A stretch of DNA of 33,319 nt, from positions 1 to 33,319 of the forward strand of contig PKEY01000087.1 in NCBI GenBank assembly GCA_002919265.1. Reading direction: 5' to 3'. Each line of letters opens with the position of its first letter. Within the stretch, counting starts at the first letter, position 1. Both the position numbers and the translations under genes were made by a program. Below, in pieces: positions 27,215-33,319 of the stretch. The notes below the pieces were generated by a model. The model ran no database searches. It saw only the letters and a program-made list of their open reading frames with translations, and was not told the origin of the DNA. This DNA is from Hyphomicrobiaceae bacterium (lineage in GTDB: Bacteria; Pseudomonadota; Alphaproteobacteria; Rhizobiales; Hyphomicrobiaceae).

Positions 27215-27997
27215 TCAAGTCCCGCGCGCTGAAGAAGCTTCATAAAGACGGCGGTATCGGGAGAGACTACCCGTCAGATGGCTGCGCATGGCGCGGCGCG
27301 CACCAGTTGGGTTTTTTGAACGAATAGCCTCGAAAATATGACGATGCTCGCCTTGAATGCGGCGTAGATATTGCTCTTGCTGTTTGGGCGTTCCGATCGA
27401 CGCCCTTATGCTCTGCCGCGGGATGATGTGGCGGCCGAGGAACTCCAGCATCATGCTGAACTTTGGATTGCCGCTCGCCACGGCTATGGCGTTGTGAAAG
27501 GCGAAGTCCTCGTTGACAGCAGGCTCGCCGCGCGAAATTGCAGCCTCAATTTCCGAAAGCGCGGTTTCGATCGACCTAAGATGTTCTTCGGATGCGCGCT
27601 CCGCCGCGCGTGCTGCCGCCTCTACCTCGATGGCGAGACGCAGCTCCATGACATGCAGAATGTCTTCGAGGGAGCCCGATGCTTCTAGGCTGATGCGCAA
27701 CGGCGCTCGGCTGGCATCCGTGACGAAGACACCAGCGCCCTGCCGGGAAATGACGAGGCCTTCCGCTCGCAGCGCAGCAATGGCTTCCCGCACAACGGTT
27801 CGGCTTACGCCGAGAGTCGCCATAAGTTCATGTTCGGTCGGCAGGCGCGACCCAGGTGGAAGGTTACCACTGCGAATTTCGTTTGCGATCTGTTCGACAA
27901 CCTCGAGAGTCAAATTTCGCACGGGGCGGAGCCGGCGCAAGATTGCCAGCTTGCCACTTCCTTGTGCTGATGGTACGTTCTCGACTTGTCGGGTCAT
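27215..27997 (-). CDS. GntR-family transcriptional regulator, FadR subfamily
   Basis: A 260-residue regulator with an N-terminal winged helix (SRLPTEHELMATLGVSRTVVREAI, about residues 54-77, here spanning two motifs) and the wing RQGAGVFV. A C-terminal FCD all-helical ligand domain follows, with Asp/His positions (EDFAFHNAIA, EHRHIFEAI) of the metal-binding type that usually senses organic acids. It is divergent from dctP and ahead of udh, so it is the likely local regulator of uronate uptake and oxidation, with uronate or a derivative as inducer. The start is the ATG at 27997; the ribosome-binding site is weak. Confidence 0.92.
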   Translation of the reverse strand: MTRQVENVPSAQGSGKLAILRRLRPVRNLTLEVVEQIANEIRSGNLPPGSRLPTEHELMATLGVSRTVVREAIAALRAEGLVISRQGAGVFVTDASRAPLRISLEASGSLEDILHVMELRLAIEVEAAARAAERASEEHLRSIETALSEIEAAISRGEPAVNEDFAFHNAIAVASGNPKFSMMLEFLGRHIIPRQSIRASIGTPKQQEQYLRRIQGEHRHIFEAIRSKNPTGARRAMRSHLTGSLSRYRRLYEASSARGT

Positions 27998-28168
27998 CGT
28001 ACAACTTTTAGCATCCGGCTATTAGGTTCGCAAGGCAGGGGTCGGAATATTTGGGATCAAAGGAGGCCGGCAACGCAAATTGGAAACGATATAATTTCAG
28101 TCTGCCCAAAAAACAAAAGTCGGCGAAAGCAGAAATACGCCGGCCATAGGCATCAAGGAGGAAACGCA
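27998..28168. promoter_or_regulatory. Divergent control region between the GntR regulator and dctPQM
   Basis: The 171 bases must hold both divergent promoters and probably the operator. I see a perfect TATAAT at 28090-28095 on the plus strand with no good -35, the dyad TTTG-GGAT-CAAA at 28050-28061, and an AAATT/AATTT pair flanking the TATAAT. None is decisive. The dctP ribosome-binding site AAGGAGG lies at its end. Confidence 0.4.
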
Positions 28169-29173
28169 ATGAACAGACGTGAAGTGATCAAGCTCGGTGT
28201 CGCATCGATTGCGGCAACGGGTAGCCTGGCGAGCTTTGGCGGATTTTCCGCGTTGGCCCAAACCAAGATGGTCCTGAAGGCGTCCGACGTGCACCCGCTC
28301 GGTTACCCGACGGTCGAGGCAGTCGTGCGCATGGGCAAGAAACTGGAAGAAGCGACCAACGGCCGGCTTTCTATCCAGATGTTTCCCGCCATGCAGCTCG
28401 GCGGCGAAAAGGAAATGATCGAGCAGGCCCAGGTGGGCGCGTTGGAATTGGCCCGTATCAGCGTTGGACCCGTCGGCACCGTTGTGAAAGAGCTCAACGT
28501 CTTCAACATGCCGTTCATTTTCCGCGATGAGAACCATATGCGGAAGGTGATTGACGGCGAAATCGGCAAGGAGCTGCTTGAGAAAATATCTACGGCCCCG
28601 GAGACGCGCCTCATTGGCCTATGCTGGATGGATGCTGGCACACGCAATGTCTACACGAAGAAGCCGATTCGGAAACCGGAGGATCTTACTGGCCTGAAGA
28701 TCCGTATGATGGGCAACCCCATCTTCGTGGATACCATGAACGCCATGGGCGGAAATGGCATTTCCATGGGCTTCTCGGAGCTTTACTCTGCGATGCAGAC
28801 GGGTGTGGTTGATGGCGCTGAGAATAACACGCCGACTTACGTCACACACAACCATCACCAGATCGCCAAGTATTTCTCCTTCACGGAACACCTGATCATC
28901 CCGGAAATTCTAGTCTTCTCACGCGTGGTGTGGGAGAAGCTGTCGCCGGAGGATCAGGCGCTGATAAAGAAATTGGCTGCCGAGGCCCAACAAGAACAGC
29001 GCCAGCTTTGGGACGCGATGGTGAAGGAGTCGATGGAGAAGTTGCAGGCGGCGGGCGTTACGTTCGTGACGGATGTCGACAAAGAGGCCTTCCGAGCGGC
29101 GATCAAACCGGTCTATGACAAATATGGCGCGGAATACGCCGAAATGATCCAGCGTATTCAGGCGGTTCAATAG
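28169..29173 (+). CDS. dctP: TRAP transporter substrate-binding protein DctP
   Basis: A 334-residue periplasmic binding protein. The ATG at 28169 has an AAGGAGG ribosome-binding site, and the leader begins NRREVIKLG, a twin-arginine-like motif, ending near SALAQ. The mature part has the family segments LKASDVHPLGYP, MFPAMQLGGEKEM, GLKIRMMGNPIF (its Arg normally clamps the substrate carboxylate), FSELYSAMQTGVVDGAEN, and a C-terminal helical region. TRAP binding proteins deliver carboxylates to DctQM. With uronate dehydrogenase and a GntR regulator divergent from it, a hexuronate is the likely substrate, but that is inferred from context. Confidence 0.92.
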   Translation: MNRREVIKLGVASIAATGSLASFGGFSALAQTKMVLKASDVHPLGYPTVEAVVRMGKKLEEATNGRLSIQMFPAMQLGGEKEMIEQAQVGALELARISVGPVGTVVKELNVFNMPFIFRDENHMRKVIDGEIGKELLEKISTAPETRLIGLCWMDAGTRNVYTKKPIRKPEDLTGLKIRMMGNPIFVDTMNAMGGNGISMGFSELYSAMQTGVVDGAENNTPTYVTHNHHQIAKYFSFTEHLIIPEILVFSRVVWEKLSPEDQALIKKLAAEAQQEQRQLWDAMVKESMEKLQAAGVTFVTDVDKEAFRAAIKPVYDKYGAEYAEMIQRIQAVQ

Positions 29174-29180
29174 GCATAAC

Positions 29181-29210
29181 GCGCCTCCCGCTCTCCGCGC
29201 CGGGAGGCGC
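29181..29210 (+). terminator. Hairpin between dctP and dctQ (partial terminator or mRNA stabiliser)
   Basis: GCGCCTCCCG and CGGGAGGCGC form a perfect 10-bp stem around a ten-base loop, followed by TCTTGCTTG. It lies 7 bases after dctP and 50 before dctQ, so it would let the binding protein be made in excess over the membrane subunits. Confidence 0.65.
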
Positions 29211-29260
29211 TCTTGCTTGACGGTCCGTTCTCTCAAAAGCGAAGTCGCTGGTAGCTCCAC

Positions 29261-29788
29261 ATGTATGCTCGCTACGTCCGGGCCATGGACATCCTGCATC
29301 GCTTCTGCATGCTGGTGGCCGGGCTCTGTCTCGTCGTCATTACGATCATCATTCCCTGGGGCGTTTATACCCGATACGTGTTGGGCTATGGCTCGCAGTG
29401 GCCGGAGCCGATTGCCATTATTCTGATGATCGTATTCACGTTCTCGGCCGGGGCCGTCTGTTACCGGGAAAATCTGCACATCGCTGTCATGGCCCTTCCA
29501 AGTATGACGGCAGGGTGGGCCCGAACAATCCTCGGTTTCGTCATCGAGCTCTGCATGCTTGGGACGTCGATTTTCCTGCTTGGCTTCGGCACCAAGTTGG
29601 TCAGAGCGACGTGGAACCAGGTCATGGCGCAAATGCCGTCAATTCCTGTCGGCCTCACCTATTCCCCAATACCGATTGGTGGTGCCATCATCGCTTTGTT
29701 CGTCATAGAACGCATTTGGTCCGGCCGGTTTTTCGCGCCCGCTGAATCAACGCCGCCGTTCAGTTCGCAAACGTCGGACATGGATTGA
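29261..29788 (+). CDS. dctQ: TRAP transporter small permease subunit DctQ
   Basis: A 175-residue membrane protein with four hydrophobic helices (about residues 16-38, 47-65, 84-108 and 128-148), the normal DctQ topology. The TRYVLGYGSQWPEPIA stretch between the first two helices fits the family pattern R[YF]x...xW.EE, with Pro-Glu in place of the usual acidic pair. The ATG at 29261 is used; an in-frame ATG at 29285 is possible because neither has a strong ribosome-binding site. It forms the membrane complex with DctM and is probably co-transcribed with it. Confidence 0.88.
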   Translation: MYARYVRAMDILHRFCMLVAGLCLVVITIIIPWGVYTRYVLGYGSQWPEPIAIILMIVFTFSAGAVCYRENLHIAVMALPSMTAGWARTILGFVIELCMLGTSIFLLGFGTKLVRATWNQVMAQMPSIPVGLTYSPIPIGGAIIALFVIERIWSGRFFAPAESTPPFSSQTSDMD

Positions 29789-29814
29789 GGACCGCCTTTC
29801 AGGATCGACGGCAC

Positions 29815-31098
29815 ATGGACGCACTGGTTCTACTCGGGACATTCGGCCTTCTTATCATTTTGGGCGTTCCGATCGCCTTTGCCCTCGGTTTGGCCGCCAT
29901 AGCGGGCGCGCTTTGGTATGGCATTCCGCTCGAAGCGGTGATGCTGAAGATCTCCGACGGTGTTGATGAATTCGCGTTGCTCGCCATTCCGTTTTTCGTA
30001 TTGGCCGGAGCCATAATGGCCGAAGGCGGAATGGCCGTGCGGCTGGTAAATCTGGCAAAGGTTTTCGTCGGTTTTATTCGCGGCGGTCTTGCTCTCGTAA
30101 ATGTTCTGGCCTCCACGTTTTTCGGATGCATTTCGGGTTCGTCGGTGGCTGACACGGCTTCGGTCGGCAGTGTGATGATCCCGCAAATGGAAAAGAACGG
30201 ATATCCGCGGGTTTTTGCGACGACGATCACGGTTTGCGGATCCGTGCAGGCCATTCTCATTCCGCCGTCGCATAATGCGGTGATTTATTCGCTTGCTGCC
30301 GGCGGCACCATTTCAATTGCGCATCTCTTTCTTGCAGGCGTTTTTCCTGGCCTACTTCTGGGCGTGACCTTGATGGTCATGATCCTGGCGATTGCCCAGC
30401 GTCAGAATTTTCCGAAGGGTGAGGTGGTTTCCCTCCGCGAGGCGGGGAAGATTTGCCTCGACGCCTTTTGGGGGCTGCTGACGATGTTCATCATCCTCGG
30501 CGGAATCCTCAGCGGCGTCTTCACGCCGACGGAGTCGGCAGCGGTGGCGTGCATTTACGCCTTCATCATCACGATGTTCGTCTATCGCGATTACAAGTGG
30601 CGAGACTTGCCTTTGCTCGTTGCTCGAGTGGTGCGCACTGTCGGCATGGTGATGATGCTGATCGGTTTCGCCGGCGGCTTCGGCTACATGATGGCCCTGA
30701 TGCGATTGCCCGCTCAGGTCACGGAGTTCTTCCTATCTGTAACGAGCGACAAGTATCTCACGTTGCTCCTGATCAACATAATGTTGTTGATGCTGGGCTG
30801 CCTGATGGACATGGCGCCCTTGATCATCATCTGCACGCCGATTCTGCTGCCGGTCGCGATCAGCATCGGCGTTGATCCCATCCATTTCGGCATGATCATG
30901 CTGGTCAACCTGGGAATCGGGTTGATAACGCCGCCGGTGGGGGCAACGCTGTTCGTCGGTTGTGCGGTCGGAAAGGTCCCGATGGGCGAAATGGTGCGGG
31001 CTATATGGCCCTTCTATCTCGCAATGCTGGGCGTTCTGGCATTGGTGACCTACGTACCATTTTTCTCGCTATGGCTACCCTCTCTGCTCAAGTTCTGA
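29815..31098 (+). CDS. dctM: TRAP transporter large permease subunit DctM
   Basis: A 427-residue sodium-coupled transport subunit with about twelve hydrophobic helices. It begins with the family opening GTFGLLIILGVPIAFALGLA, continues with FFGCISGSSVADTASVGSVM (both cut to the core), ILIPPSHNAVIY, GIFTP-like LSGVFTPTESAAVA, and ends with GLITPPVGATLFVG; these segments are diagnostic. The ATG at 29815 was chosen because the helix starts directly after it; an upstream TTG at 29785 overlapping the dctQ stop is less likely. With DctP and DctQ it completes the transporter. Confidence 0.94.
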   Translation: MDALVLLGTFGLLIILGVPIAFALGLAAIAGALWYGIPLEAVMLKISDGVDEFALLAIPFFVLAGAIMAEGGMAVRLVNLAKVFVGFIRGGLALVNVLASTFFGCISGSSVADTASVGSVMIPQMEKNGYPRVFATTITVCGSVQAILIPPSHNAVIYSLAAGGTISIAHLFLAGVFPGLLLGVTLMVMILAIAQRQNFPKGEVVSLREAGKICLDAFWGLLTMFIILGGILSGVFTPTESAAVACIYAFIITMFVYRDYKWRDLPLLVARVVRTVGMVMMLIGFAGGFGYMMALMRLPAQVTEFFLSVTSDKYLTLLLINIMLLMLGCLMDMAPLIIICTPILLPVAISIGVDPIHFGMIMLVNLGIGLITPPVGATLFVGCAVGKVPMGEMVRAIWPFYLAMLGVLALVTYVPFFSLWLPSLLKF

Positions 31099-31190
31099 AG
31101 TTTCGTGAGGCCCTGCCCCTTGACTTGGCGTGTTTGGTCCTCGTCGCTAGAAATGCGTGATGAGGGAAACAGACTAAGTCGAGGAAAACC

Positions 31191-32351
31191 TTGGATTTCG
31201 AACTGACAGCAGAGCAGCGCGAGCTGCGTGATACGGCACGCGCTTTTGCGCGTGAGCAGATGGCCCCGGTGGCGCGGGAATTGGAGCGGACAAACACGCC
31301 GCTCTCGAAGGAGTGGAAGCGCCGTTATGCCGAGATGGGGTTCCTCGGCATTAACATCTCACCCGACTACGGCGGCCTCGGCCTAGGCAATCTTGAAGCT
31401 ATCTTGGTGCTCGAGGAATTTGCGCGTGTGCATCCGGCCGTAGCCTTCCCGATCTTCGAAAGCGCGGTTGGTCCAATCAAAGCGGTCGAGCGCTTCGGTT
31501 CAGAAAGCCTGAAGAAGAACTTGCTGCCGAAGGTGACAAGCGGCGAGGCTATCGTAGCCGTGGCCATGTCAGAGCCCAATGCGGGCTCGGCCCTGACGGA
31601 TCTCACGACGCGCGCGGAAGTCCGTAATGGCCGCGTCATCGTTAATGGTACGAAGCGCTGGTGCACCGGCGGCGGCTCTGCCGACGGTTATGTGGTGTAT
31701 TGCCGACTTTCGGATGCTCCCGGGGCCAAAGGCATTGGCGCCGTCTATGTTCCAAACGGCGTTCCGGGCCTCAGCTTCGGCGCACGCGAGGAGCTCATGG
31801 GTTTTCGCGGCACGACGACGGCCGACATTTTCTTCGATAACGTCGAGGTGCCGGAGGATCATCTCATCGTTCCGGCCGGCAGCTTCTCGAAGCTTATGGA
31901 GGCCTTCGACCTTGAGCGCTGCGGAAATGCGACCATGTGCCTGGGCATCGCAGCCGGCGCGCTTGAAGACACACTCGCTTATGTCCAGGAGCGCAAACAG
32001 TTCGGCAAGCCGATCGTCGAGTTTCAGGCGGTGCAGTTGAAGCTTGCCGAGATGGCTATGAAAGTCGAGGCAGCGCGCCTCTTGATTTATCGAGCCGTGA
32101 CGCGTGCTTCGAACGGATTTCCATCCGTTGCCGATTCTTCCATCGCGAAGTGCTTCGCGAACGAAATGGTGCGGGAGGTGACGGGGGCCGCGATGCAGCT
32201 GATGGGCGGCTACGGCTACTCCAAGCAGTATTCGGCGGAGCAGCGTTTCCGCGATGCGTGGGGTTGGGGCATCGCCGGCGGCACCATCGACATTCAGAAA
32301 ATCAATATCGCCTCGGCGCTCGTCGGACGCCGTTTTGACCAAAGGCGATGA
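31191..32351 (+). CDS. Acyl-CoA dehydrogenase family protein
   Basis: A 386-residue FAD enzyme of the acyl-CoA dehydrogenase fold. The TTG start at 31191 has a GAGGAAAACC ribosome-binding site directly ahead. Visible are the N-terminal FELTAEQRELRDTAR helix, the AMSEPNAGSALTDL flavin and substrate motif, NGTKRWCTGGGSADGYVVY, the RKQFGKPIVEFQAVQ helix and MGGYGYSKQY. The position of the medium-chain-type catalytic Glu reads IAGGT (residues 361-365), so that Glu is missing, but Glu242 in FDLERC aligns with the base used by isovaleryl-CoA-type enzymes. It therefore looks active and isovaleryl-like. It follows dctM by 92 bases, and a functional link to uronates is not obvious. Confidence 0.9.
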   Translation: MDFELTAEQRELRDTARAFAREQMAPVARELERTNTPLSKEWKRRYAEMGFLGINISPDYGGLGLGNLEAILVLEEFARVHPAVAFPIFESAVGPIKAVERFGSESLKKNLLPKVTSGEAIVAVAMSEPNAGSALTDLTTRAEVRNGRVIVNGTKRWCTGGGSADGYVVYCRLSDAPGAKGIGAVYVPNGVPGLSFGAREELMGFRGTTTADIFFDNVEVPEDHLIVPAGSFSKLMEAFDLERCGNATMCLGIAAGALEDTLAYVQERKQFGKPIVEFQAVQLKLAEMAMKVEAARLLIYRAVTRASNGFPSVADSSIAKCFANEMVREVTGAAMQLMGGYGYSKQYSAEQRFRDAWGWGIAGGTIDIQKINIASALVGRRFDQRR

Positions 32352-32359
32352 GCGGGAAA

Positions 32360-32384
32360 GCTGGGGGCTCGATCAGTCCCCAGC
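32360..32384. terminator. Hairpin between convergent acyl-CoA dehydrogenase and fdxA
   Basis: GCTGGGG and CCCCAGC form a 7-bp stem around 11 bases, between the two stops and including the fdxA stop codon. There is no clear T run on either strand, so it may be a weak terminator. Confidence 0.45.
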
Positions 32385-32711
32385 ACCTGGCTTCGGCGAG
32401 AAATAGAGCTCGAATTTGCCCTCTACGTCGCGGTACTCATCCGCGTCGGGCGGCGGTGCCTTCTTCGATGTGATGTTGGGCCACTTGTCCGCATATTCGC
32501 GGTTGAGCTCGAGCCACTTTTCAAGACCAGGCTCCGTATCAGGCTTGATTGCCTCAACCGGGCATTCGGGCTCACAGACGCCGCAGTCGATGCACTCGTC
32601 GGGGTGGATGACGAGCATATTCTCACCTTCGTAGAAGCAGTCGACCGGACATACTTCCACGCAATCGGTGAACTTGCACTTGATACACTTGTCTGTGACG
32701 ACGAAAGTCAT
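32373..32711 (-). CDS. fdxA: Seven-iron ferredoxin FdxA
   Basis: A 112-residue [3Fe-4S][4Fe-4S] ferredoxin. The cysteine pattern [17 protein letters not shown] near residues 9-25 and [15 protein letters not shown] near 40-54 is that of the FdxA type, in which the first cluster region has a Cys-x2-Cys-x4-Cys-x3-Cys-P arrangement. The C-terminal [14 protein letters not shown] segment is also typical of alphaproteobacterial FdxA. It carries electrons at low potential, with partners unknown. The 114-base gap upstream to the S4 protein gene must contain its promoter if it is transcribed separately. Confidence 0.95.
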   Translation of the reverse strand: MTFVVTDKCIKCKFTDCVEVCPVDCFYEGENMLVIHPDECIDCGVCEPECPVEAIKPDTEPGLEKWLELNREYADKWPNITSKKAPPPDADEYRDVEGKFELYFSPKPGAGD

Positions 32712-32825
32712 CTGCTCGGCACCCCGTTTTTTGTCGGGCTTGTCTTACGACTCGCGGCAAGCATGCTGCAGTTTGGCAGGATGTCGCAAGCTTGCGCATT
32801 GTCCCAGGACGACCTGTCGTAATTT

Positions 32826-33236
32826 TCAGCTTTCCCGCTTCATGAGGCGTTCGATAGCGCGCCGATCGCGTTTTGTCGGGCGGCCGGAGCCTGGGGCGCG
32901 CTGCGGGCCGAGCTCTGCCTCATGGCCTTCAAACGCTGTCGGCGGAGGAGTAAGCTCCTCGTAGAGTTCGCGTGCTTCCGTGGCTGGCCCGCGGCGTTCG
33001 CCAGTGGCGAGGACTTTGAGCACCCGCACGCGCGAATGCGCGGTCACGGTGATAACGTCGCCGGGCCGAATGGTATGGCTAGGTTTGTCGGTCCGAATGC
33101 GATTGACGCGGACTTTACCGCTTTGGACGAGAGCAGTGGCCAAAGAACGCGTTTTCACAACACGGGCAAACCAAAGCCATTTATCGAGCCGCTGGGCTCC
33201 GCCGGGATCCGGTGCGGGGCCAGGGCTGCGGCTCAT
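32826..33236 (-). CDS. hslR: S4-domain RNA-binding protein, Hsp15 (HslR) family
   Basis: A 136-residue protein. The S4 RNA-binding domain starts at QRLDKWLWFARVVKTRSLATALV near residues 15-37 (here as two motifs) and continues with GKVRVNRIRTDKPSHTIRPGD. Hsp15 family proteins bind stalled 50S subunits carrying nascent chains. A basic tail (RPTKRDRRAIERL) is typical of alphaproteobacterial members. Its ATG overlaps the stop of the upstream gene as ATGA, so it is translationally coupled to the partial helicase gene, and fdxA lies downstream on the same strand. Confidence 0.92.
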   Translation of the reverse strand: MSRSPGPAPDPGGAQRLDKWLWFARVVKTRSLATALVQSGKVRVNRIRTDKPSHTIRPGDVITVTAHSRVRVLKVLATGERRGPATEARELYEELTPPPTAFEGHEAELGPQRAPGSGRPTKRDRRAIERLMKRES

Positions 33237-33319
33237 GAGGAACCTGAATCCTCCGCAGATTGCTTCTCCAGCACCTTCTTGAGGGCGCTGAGAGCCGCAA
33301 AAGGTGAGTCGGGATCGAC
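33233..33319 (-). CDS. C-terminal end of a gene cut off by the window, probably a helicase
   Basis: A frame of 28 codons runs from the window edge to a TGA at 33233, ending in DPDSPFAALSALKKVLEKQ and an acidic, serine-rich tail. It overlaps the hslR ATG by ATGA. In Hyphomicrobiales the gene in this position is usually a DEAD/DEAH-type helicase whose end reads much like this (PFAAL..L). The fragment is too short to prove the family. Confidence 0.5.
   Translation of the reverse strand, partial: VDPDSPFAALSALKKVLEKQSAEDSGSS

Noticed and set aside
27986-28168. Extension of dctP upstream to 27986
   Set aside because: The extra 61 residues overlap the GntR gene start and precede a clear ribosome-binding site and signal peptide at 28169.
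32271-32285. Acyl-CoA dehydrogenase as a catalytically dead paralogue because of the missing Glu in the (E)GT motif
   Set aside because: An isovaleryl-type glutamate is present at residue 242, so loss of activity cannot be inferred.

Overview
The window is a GC-rich chromosomal segment of an alphaproteobacterium, most likely a member of the Hyphomicrobiales (Rhizobiales). The basis is gene order and protein family: mnmG-rsmG-parA-parB with a parS site inside rsmG, hisE coupled to coaA, dapC-ftsK-lolA, glnK-amtB behind a sigma-54-like promoter, and a helicase/S4 protein/7Fe ferredoxin block. I see no rRNA, tRNA, CRISPR array, insertion sequence, integrase or phage gene. No gene-free stretch exceeds 300 bases; the longest is 283 bases, after lolA.

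Layout. 1-3522 (+): the 3' part of mnmG, then rsmG, parA and parB, the origin-proximal tRNA-modification and chromosome-segregation cluster, closed by a terminator. 3657-4978 (+): hisE and coaA, overlapping by ATGA. 5048-5899 (-): an unrecognised exported protein made of Pro-Arg-Arg-aromatic-Tyr-Arg repeats, the most unusual gene here. 6092-11395 (-): leuS, lptE and holA, followed by a PfkB-type kinase. 11614-16384 (+): a YggS PLP-homeostasis protein, a periplasmic sugar dehydrogenase overlapping a small cytochrome c, an unrecognised 297-residue protein, and dapC. 16391-19724 (+): ftsK and lolA, then a structured intergenic region that may encode a small RNA.

20008-22037: a solitary cyclic-nucleotide-binding-fold protein and an OmpR-type response regulator (-), divergent from an L,D-transpeptidase-fold protein (+). 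22164-23873 (-): amtB and glnK, with recognisable nitrogen-control promoter elements. 24099-26318: tesB (-) divergent from a UbiH-type hydroxylase (+). 26348-31098: uronate dehydrogenase and a FadR-type GntR regulator (-) divergent from a complete dctPQM TRAP transporter (+), which reads as a uronate uptake and oxidation module. 31191-33319: an acyl-CoA dehydrogenase (+) converging on fdxA, an Hsp15-type S4 protein and the last codons of a probable helicase (-).

Most of the window is conserved housekeeping: chromosome partition, envelope assembly (lptE, lolA, dapC, L,D-transpeptidase), translation and nitrogen control. The accessory parts are the uronate/TRAP module, the sugar dehydrogenase/cytochrome pair and the Arg/Tyr repeat protein. 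I found no defence or mobile system. The items most worth a second look are the Arg/Tyr repeat protein, the post-lolA structured region, the cNMP-fold protein lacking its phosphate-binding arginine, and the unrecognised protein at 14150-15043.
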